Under the pieces are notes generated by a model that searched no databases, was not told where the DNA came from, and saw only the letters and a list, made by a program, of their open reading frames with translations. A program made the position numbers and the translations under genes. Shown here piece after piece: positions 14,708 through 20,130 of a stretch of DNA of 20,130 nt. The stretch covers positions 1 through 20,130 of the forward strand of contig DAHUXF010000011.1 in assembly GCA_027307295.1 (NCBI GenBank), written 5' to 3'. This stretch comes from Acidobacteriaceae bacterium. Its GTDB lineage: Bacteria > Acidobacteriota > Terriglobia > Terriglobales > Acidobacteriaceae. The stretch's first letter is position 1. Each line of letters opens with the position of its first letter.

Positions 14708-16951
14708 TTACTTCTTGCTCGCGTCTTGAATCCTATTTGGAGTCTGAGTTGGGGATCTTTCTCCACTGCCTATCAGCACCCTACCATCGTGAGTAAAGAA
14801 AGTCAACGAATCCCCTGAGATTTGGCCTCGTTCGGCATCAAAAATTCTAGGAGCATGCCCGGAAGTTCCGGTCAACACCATCTTCTCTTCTGCTGCTGTA
14901 TAAATTAATTGCGCTCCCACGGCCCGGCGAGTTCCCTGCTGAATCTGAACATCTCCTTGTGCCACAATACGTTCCAGTTGACTGGCGCTCCCGGTTTCAG
15001 TCTGGTTCTTTTGCGCAAGCAGGAACACCTGCACAGAATCCGAGGCAATATTCGTATCCTGGGAATGGACCTTGACGTTACCGCTAAAGACTGCTTTTCG
15101 TTCTGAGTCCACGTAAGACAGCCTGTCTGAGGTTACATTTACCGGCGTCAACTTCCCATTTTTGTCTCTTTGCACAAAAACAGATGCAACTTGAGTATTC
15201 TGGCTGCCCTGGGCCAGTAAGCTTCTCCGCATACGGTCAAAAGTGATGCTTGGCGCTTCCACAATGTTTGGCCCCTGCCATAAACGGGCTTTCGTGTATT
15301 TGGCCGCGCCGGTTGAGCTGTTTGCCGTAACGGTATCGCCTGTCACATGGATGGGTTCAGCCGATCCCAGCATGGCCCCATTGGGTTGGGCTTTCAGACC
15401 GGCATAGGTACTCTTGACGTTGTGTTCGGCAAACGCGGTTTGCGTCTTGCGGTTAAGTTGAACAGAATCCGCGGTCAGCGTAACTTCAGAGTCCACTTTG
15501 GAATCCATTACTCGCGGCGACCCGCTTAGCAGGATGGTTTCATCCGCAGATCCGTATCTGGCATGTTCCGCAGTGGCCGTCTGCGTACCGGAAAGATAAT
15601 GGAACTCACCGCTTTGCTCTGCCTCCACGATCTCACCTTTATCATTGAACTTGGCAGTAAGTTCGCGCGCCGTAAGAATGCGATCAGGCTTGCCTGGAGC
15701 TGAGTCCACGATCTTTGTGTCAGGCGTGCCATACAGAGAAACCGGACGGTTCTGGCGATTGAACTTTGTTTCAAATCGTCCGGCGCTGATGGTGGTTTTT
15801 CCCTGGCCCTGGTCACGGACAATTTCTGCCGGCCCGTTGGAGGTTACTGCCTTCTCCAACTGCTTGCCATTTTTCAAATAGAGATCAACCGCATTGGCAT
15901 GGAGTTCCTGTGACTTGCCTGACGGCCCCTGCCTGAGCCGCACGGACTCTACTGCCCTGGCTTTCGTCAACTGGTTGGCCGCGCCAAACGAAAGCAATAT
16001 CCTGCCCGCCGTTCCCTGGGCCGGCGATTCGCTCTTGCTCGCAAACGTCACGCCGCCGGAGAGCACGCCAGATTTTGCCTGGTTGGCGTCTGCCATAGTG
16101 AGTTCCCCTTCAGGAGCGGTAACTTCAAATCCTTTGGGGCCGGAATTTGTTGCCCGCAGATTGCCTGAGCCCACCACGCGGTCCACGTTGTTGTCATCGC
16201 GCAGGAACACCGTTACCCTGTCCGCGGACATGGCGCGCGGCGGCTCATCAATGCTGGCAAACTGGAGAACAATTTTGTTTGGGTTTTTGGTGATGGTGGC
16301 GCTCTGGCCGCGAATGTTGGCTTTGCGCTGGCCGGTGGTTGCGATTTTCACGTTCGATTTCAGCACCAAAATGCCGCCATGCGAATCATACGACGCTCCC
16401 ACGGCCGAGCCATTTGCCTCCGGCACCAGAAACTCGATCGCAGCTTTCGTCTGGGCGATGCCCGTGTTCTCATTGAACGTCAGGCCGCTGGTTTTCACAT
16501 GAATCAGGTTCCGGGTCTCCGGGGCAGTTGGCTTGCCTGCAGGTGCAGAAACCGCCGAATCAGCTTCAAGATCAATGCGCACTTCGCCTTCCGCCGTGAC
16601 CACCTTGGCAACAGGATCATAGGCAAAGTCTGATCCGTAAATCTGGTCTGAACGGTCCTGATTGCGCCCGTAAACAATGATGCTGACGTCATGCAAGGCT
16701 GCTCGTCCGCCATCTTTGTATTGCTGTACGCTGGCAGCCTGAATGGTAAAGAGTTTTTTGGGGCCATCATATTTGGTAAACGTAAACCCATTAGCAGTGG
16801 ACCCTACATTCGCAGGAATTTTGGCGGGAACTTTCACCGCCTGAGTGCTCACTCTGATAAGGCCACGCAGATAGAATCCCGCCGCAACCAGGACAGCAAT
16901 TACGGCTCCTGCAGCAAAAATCCTGCTCAGGCGTTTGGAATCAAGGGGCAT
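14708..16951 (-). CDS. LptC-LptA fusion protein for lipopolysaccharide export
   Basis: The 747-residue protein starts with an uncleaved membrane helix (about 11-32). An LptC-like periplasmic domain (about 50-210) follows, with NGFTFTKYDGPKKLFTIQA, YGSDFAYDPVAKVVTAEGEV and LTFNENTGIAQT. The rest is beta-rich, with repeated OstA/LptA-like patterns such as ATAEHARYGSADETILLSGS and LTADSVQLNRKTQTAFAEHN. The last clear LptA unit (about 610-735) includes VTSDRLSYVDSERKAVFSGN, VHSQDTNIASDSVQVFL and AQGDVQIQQGTRRAVGAQLI. It can thus supply both the LptC anchor and the LptA bridge that carry lipopolysaccharide across the periplasm. GAGG lies just before the ATG. lptB follows with no gap. LptC alone is about 190 residues and LptA about 185 in E. 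coli, so this protein holds extra jelly-roll units. Confidence 0.88.
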   Translation of the reverse strand: MPLDSKRLSRIFAAGAVIAVLVAAGFYLRGLIRVSTQAVKVPAKIPANVGSTANGFTFTKYDGPKKLFTIQAASVQQYKDGGRAALHDVSIIVYGRNQDRSDQIYGSDFAYDPVAKVVTAEGEVRIDLEADSAVSAPAGKPTAPETRNLIHVKTSGLTFNENTGIAQTKAAIEFLVPEANGSAVGASYDSHGGILVLKSNVKIATTGQRKANIRGQSATITKNPNKIVLQFASIDEPPRAMSADRVTVFLRDDNNVDRVVGSGNLRATNSGPKGFEVTAPEGELTMADANQAKSGVLSGGVTFASKSESPAQGTAGRILLSFGAANQLTKARAVESVRLRQGPSGKSQELHANAVDLYLKNGKQLEKAVTSNGPAEIVRDQGQGKTTISAGRFETKFNRQNRPVSLYGTPDTKIVDSAPGKPDRILTARELTAKFNDKGEIVEAEQSGEFHYLSGTQTATAEHARYGSADETILLSGSPRVMDSKVDSEVTLTADSVQLNRKTQTAFAEHNVKSTYAGLKAQPNGAMLGSAEPIHVTGDTVTANSSTGAAKYTKARLWQGPNIVEAPSITFDRMRRSLLAQGSQNTQVASVFVQRDKNGKLTPVNVTSDRLSYVDSERKAVFSGNVKVHSQDTNIASDSVQVFLLAQKNQTETGSASQLERIVAQGDVQIQQGTRRAVGAQLIYTAAEEKMVLTGTSGHAPRIFDAERGQISGDSLTFFTHDGRVLIGSGERSPTQTPNRIQDASKK

Positions 16952-16991
16952 CTGCCCTCATGGTAAATGAAAGGCGGGGTTGAGCGCCCGG

Positions 16992-16997
16992 TGTCAA
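16992..16997 (-). promoter_or_regulatory. Candidate -35 element upstream of the lptC/lptA gene
   Basis: TTGACA on the minus strand is a perfect -35 hexamer. The best -10 candidate is TTTCAT (16967-16972), 19 bases away and only four of six matches. A TATAGA further upstream near 17080 is an alternative -10 for another start. Some promoter is expected in this 220-base gap, but the exact one is uncertain. Confidence 0.3.
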
Positions 16998-17116
16998 ATT
17001 CATTCCTGCAAGCTACTTCCACCCAGGCACAGAGCCCGGAAAAGACACGCTCTTGAGACAGTATCTGGCTTGACCTGTCTATAGATTGGCGTTTTTCGCG
17101 TGAATTGCAGCCAAAT

Positions 17117-17158
17117 CTTTTTCCTGATCTTTTTTCCTGATCTGCGGTCCATCTGCGG
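17117..17158. repeat. Two short tandem repeats in the gap after the RDD gene
   Basis: Read on the plus strand, a CTTTTTCCTGATCT unit occurs at 17117-17130 and again, with one extra T, at 17129-17143. ATCTGCGG then occurs at 17140-17147 and 17151-17158. The pattern looks like slippage duplication in non-coding DNA between the RDD frame end and the lptC/lptA gene. No protein-binding role is evident. Confidence 0.6.
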
Positions 17159-17171
17159 CGAAGAAACGAAA

Positions 17172-17813
17172 CTAAGAGCGCTGTACCAAAGTCCCGGCGA
17201 TCATGTCATGCATGCCGCGCTTGCGGTCAGTAAACCCAATCATAATGAACCCAACGTACATCGTCAGGCCGGAAAGTATCTTGGCAAAGTACCGGCCGGT
17301 GGAGCGGCCAAAGCTGATGCGGTTGCCGGCTTCATCCGTGACTTTCATCCCCAGGACGCGCTAGCCTATCGTCCCCTGCCATGATGAACTGGTCAATAAC
17401 GCTTCATACAGCCAGTTGCCGACAAAGGCCAGGCATGCATAGAGAGAGACGGAGCTGATAATCGCAAAGATGACCTCTGGCGAGGGCTCCTGGTCATGTT
17501 GCGTTTCATTGACAACGCGCAAGATCGTAGGCAGAACCATGATAAAGAAGAAGGGTGCGGCCACGGCCCCGAGGATAAGATGATCAATGATGTGCGCCAG
17601 AAAGCGTATCCAAAAACCGCCATACTGAACGCCGGGAGCAGCATAAGCCACGGCCCTTGCAGGCGCGTATCCCTGGGCCGCGGCAGAGGGAATGGGAGCA
17701 GGCGGGGCTGGCGTTAAGCCAGATGAAAGTCCTACTCCGCAGTTCTGACAAAATTGGATCGAAGCGGCGTTCTGGGCTCCGCACTTAGAACAAAAGATAA
17801 AATTGTCCGGCAT
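17172..17813 (-). pseudogene. Zinc-ribbon/RDD membrane protein interrupted by one in-frame TAG
   Basis: The frame begins with a zinc ribbon (Cys8, Cys11, Cys22, Cys25: FCSKCGAQ and FCQNCG), then a Pro/Ala linker and the RDD domain with two predicted membrane helices (about 67-96 and 114-138). After SSWQGTIG a TAG (17361-17363) stops it at 150 residues. The same frame then continues without another stop for 62 codons as RVLGMKVTDEAGNRISFGRS and, later, FTDRKRGMHDMIAGTLVQRS. These are the standard RDD ending, and the frame stops at 17172-17174. One base change (for example AAG or CAG to TAG) explains it. The gene is therefore a very recent pseudogene, a site of read-through, or a base-call error. 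It starts 25 bases after recJ and has a weak ribosome binding site. Confidence 0.87.
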
Positions 17814-17838
17814 AGCCGGAATATAACCCCATTATCTT

Positions 17839-19596
17839 TTACCTGCAAACAGAAACAACAGCGGGGATAGATTTTTTGTAATCTTCAAGGGTCAATTCCA
17901 GACCTCCGTAGTCCGGGTGGAAGTTAAGGCCCACGGTAAATGCGACATCCAGAGTGTCACCCGGTTGCAGGACCTCAGTGTGCAGGCGCTCTGCCATGCG
18001 CCAGCCCATGGCGTCATAGTTAAAGCTGGCCTTCGCGTCGGAAAGGGTTTGCCGGACCCGCAGCTTCATATGCTTGTCCTTGATGATTTTTGGCGGCAGA
18101 AGCAGGTTCACTGCATGACTGGAAAAAACCGGCTCAGGATTTCCATGGCCAAAGGGCTCCAACTGTCCCAAAATCTCCAGCAGGCCGGGGGTAACCGAAC
18201 TCAGGGGGATTTCCGCGTCGATCTCCAACTCCGGCACCAGGTCCTCAGGCTTGAGATGTTCCCGCGCATAAACATTTAAGCGATGCTTTAAGGCTGGAAC
18301 ATCCGCGCTGGGAAGGGCAAAGCCCACAGCATGAGCATGGCCGCCAAAGCGCGTAAATAAGTCATGGCATGACTCCAGAGCATTCAACAGATGAAAAGCT
18401 GAGATGGACCGTCCGGAGCCATGGGCTTCTTCGCCATCTTTGGCAATCACCAGAGCGGGACGCCCGGTCTTTTCCACCACGCGCGAAGCGACGATTCCAA
18501 CAACGCCGCGATGCCAGCCATCGCCATCAAAGACCATGCAAAACCTGCCGCTTAAATCGGGTTCTGCGGTGAGGAGTGCCTCAATCTCAGCCACTATCCT
18601 GGCTTCCTCGGCTTGCCGCTCCAGGTTCAACTGATTCAATTTTCCGGCAATCTCCTGGCAGCGGTTCTGGTCCTTGCAGGTAAACAATTCGATGACGTCG
18701 CGCGCCACATCCATGCGGCCCGCAGCATTGATGCGCGGTCCCAGCCGGAAACCAACGTCGCCTGCCGCCAGTGCCCGGTCACCATTAAGGCCGGAGACCT
18801 CCATCAACGCCTTCAAGCCCCCGTTTACTGGACGGCGCAATCCTTCAAGGCCAAGCCGCGCGATCACACGGTTTTCACCTACCAACGGCACTGCATCGGC
18901 AATGGTGGCGATGGCAACCATTTTTAAGAAAGACGGAACCAGCCGGTTCTGGTCTGCCTGGTCTTTAAACCGGGCAAACAGCGCCTGGGCAATCTTGAAT
19001 GCAACTCCCGCTCCACAGAGCTCCTTGCACGGATACTTGCAGCCCTGCTGATTGGGATTGAGTACCGCCAGCGCATTGGGAACTCCTTCATGCGCTTCCG
19101 GCAGATGATGGTCAGTCACGATCAGGTCAATGCCCACGCGGCGCGCGGTTTCAGCCGCCTGGAAAGCCCGGATCCCCGTATCAACGCTGATAACAACCTT
19201 GATTCCCGCCGCCGCAGCGCGTTCAATCACATTGTCTTTGATGCCATAGCCTTCCTTGATCCGGTGTGGCACATGGAAGTCTGCGGCGCCCCCGCACAAT
19301 TCAATGGCGGTTTTCAGGACGACCACAGCGGTGGTTCCATCAACGTCATAGTCGCCATAGATAAGGATGCCCTCATGGTTGGCAATGGCTGCGCTCAACC
19401 GCTCCACGGCCATAGTCCTTCCGCGCATGAGCTGCGGAGAATGCAACTGGTCCAGTGAGGGTGACAAATAACGGGCAGCACCCGCAGGCGGTACTCCGCG
19501 TATCGCAAGCAGCCGTGCCAGCAAAGGAGAAAGCCGGGCCTCAGTGCAAAGCGCTTGAATATGACTGGGATCGGGGTTGCTGAGAGACCAGCGCAT
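17839..19596 (-). CDS. recJ: Single-stranded-DNA-specific exonuclease RecJ
   Basis: RecJ degrades single-stranded DNA 5' to 3' in recombination and mismatch repair. The 585-residue protein has the DHH-family metal-binding motifs: GDYDVDGTT (81-89), SVDTG (137-141) and TDHHLPE (161-167), then GAGVAFKIAQ. The DHHA1 domain contains GDGWHRGVVGIVASRVVEKT, HGSGRS and FGGHAHAVGF. The C-terminal OB-like domain ends with the short tail. Length fits the family (about 570). The start is supported by the RecJ-like MRW N-terminus, though the ribosome binding site is weak. It lies 9 bases after an acidic protein gene and may be translated from the same transcript. In this window it sits apart from recR, though both serve the RecF pathway. 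Confidence 0.96.
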   Translation of the reverse strand: MRWSLSNPDPSHIQALCTEARLSPLLARLLAIRGVPPAGAARYLSPSLDQLHSPQLMRGRTMAVERLSAAIANHEGILIYGDYDVDGTTAVVVLKTAIELCGGAADFHVPHRIKEGYGIKDNVIERAAAAGIKVVISVDTGIRAFQAAETARRVGIDLIVTDHHLPEAHEGVPNALAVLNPNQQGCKYPCKELCGAGVAFKIAQALFARFKDQADQNRLVPSFLKMVAIATIADAVPLVGENRVIARLGLEGLRRPVNGGLKALMEVSGLNGDRALAAGDVGFRLGPRINAAGRMDVARDVIELFTCKDQNRCQEIAGKLNQLNLERQAEEARIVAEIEALLTAEPDLSGRFCMVFDGDGWHRGVVGIVASRVVEKTGRPALVIAKDGEEAHGSGRSISAFHLLNALESCHDLFTRFGGHAHAVGFALPSADVPALKHRLNVYAREHLKPEDLVPELEIDAEIPLSSVTPGLLEILGQLEPFGHGNPEPVFSSHAVNLLLPPKIIKDKHMKLRVRQTLSDAKASFNYDAMGWRMAERLHTEVLQPGDTLDVAFTVGLNFHPDYGGLELTLEDYKKSIPAVVSVCR

Positions 19597-19605
19597 GTGG
19601 CCGCG

Positions 19606-20079
19606 TTACTCGTCGTCCTGGTCGGTGTCGTCGATCAGGATGCCGTCATAATCATCCGCCGCGGTCTCCAGACGCTGGTAGATTTCATACCACGGGGTTG
19701 AAACTTCATATAAGAACATGACTCCCTGGCAGGGAAAGCCGATCTGTATATACCCAACTTTTCCGATAAAGCTGCGCAGCCACGCAGCTTCTTCCAGGTC
19801 CTCTTCATTCATGTATTCAATTTCCTGCAAGCGGTTGACGAGCAGGTCCACGTCTTCTTTTTCCAGCGCGACGTGATTCATCGTAACAAAGCTGACGCTG
19901 GAAGCCTTGGCCAGTTCCACAAAGTCCTTCCATGCGTCGGGATGATCTTCATCTGTGGACCATGGAACGCTGGCCACTTCATCGCTCACATACGCGCTGA
20001 ACCGGCGCAAGCCATGGCCTTCAATGAAGGCGATCATGTCATCTTTCAAAGTTGCTAAATCGTCAGGCTGTGGCGACAT
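19606..20079 (-). CDS. Acidic protein of unknown function upstream of recJ
   Basis: The 157-residue protein is not recognised. It has no signal peptide or clear membrane segment and is rich in Asp and Glu. The C-terminus is especially acidic (AADDYDGILIDDTDQDDE). A middle part (KVGYIQIGFPCQGVMFLYEV) looks like beta strands and TPWYEIYQRLE like a helix. The gene is 9 bases upstream of recJ on the same strand, which suggests cotranscription; whether it acts with RecJ is unknown. The ATG start lacks a visible Shine-Dalgarno sequence, so a later start cannot be ruled out. Confidence 0.7.
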   Translation of the reverse strand: MSPQPDDLATLKDDMIAFIEGHGLRRFSAYVSDEVASVPWSTDEDHPDAWKDFVELAKASSVSFVTMNHVALEKEDVDLLVNRLQEIEYMNEEDLEEAAWLRSFIGKVGYIQIGFPCQGVMFLYEVSTPWYEIYQRLETAADDYDGILIDDTDQDDE

Positions 20080-20130
20080 ATAGGATTTGGATGGAAGTAT
20101 TGTTTGCCGGAAGGGCGTTCGCTTGATAGT

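Noticed and set aside
15894..16502. 202-codon plus-strand open frame opposite the lptC/lptA gene
   Set aside because: It is antisense to a well-supported coding region, and no ribosome binding site or domain supports it.

Overview
The window is an ordinary chromosomal stretch of a moderately GC-rich Gram-negative bacterium. Gene content and order point to Acidobacteriota (class Terriglobia or a relative). The clues are a cytochrome c maturation cluster with an unusual CcmH cysteine pattern, a fused LptC/LptA protein beside lptB-rpoN-hpf, and a zinc-ribbon/RDD protein beside recJ. The taxonomic call is an inference from gene content. There is no insertion sequence, prophage, CRISPR array, tRNA or rRNA that I can recognise.

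Left part (1-4977, plus strand): the end of a receiver-domain protein comes first. It is followed by a tightly coupled operon for cytochrome c maturation: ccmF, a ccmH-like gene, a short CcmI-like membrane protein, and a secreted, membrane-anchored 411-residue protein. The first three genes overlap by ATGA. A small SET-domain methyltransferase gene follows. Its frame continues past two TAA stops into a very Lys/Arg/Ala-rich 30-codon stretch.

Middle (5051-11397): a secreted protein of unknown function lies on the minus strand, divergent from a stand-alone receiver protein. The minus-strand recombination/replication cluster dnaX-ebfC-recR follows; recR meets the receiver gene tail to tail with overlapping stop codons. 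Divergent from dnaX is a two-gene plus-strand operon, an SRPBCC membrane protein and a zinc alcohol dehydrogenase, joined by an ATGA overlap.

Right part (11373-20079, all minus strand): read in the direction of transcription this is an acidic protein of unknown function, recJ, a zinc-ribbon/RDD membrane protein broken by one in-frame TAG, the lptC/lptA fusion, lptB, rpoN and hpf, closed by a clear intrinsic terminator. LptCA and LptB belong to lipopolysaccharide export, RpoN is sigma-54, and HPF is the ribosome hibernation factor; lptB-rpoN-hpf is a conserved linkage in many Gram-negatives.

The most notable items are the SET gene with its basic 3' extension, the intact-looking RDD reading frame beyond a stop codon, the long LptC-LptA fusion, the Ala/Pro-rich insertion in RpoN, and the variant cysteine cluster of CcmH. 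I did not find a convincing new multi-gene system.
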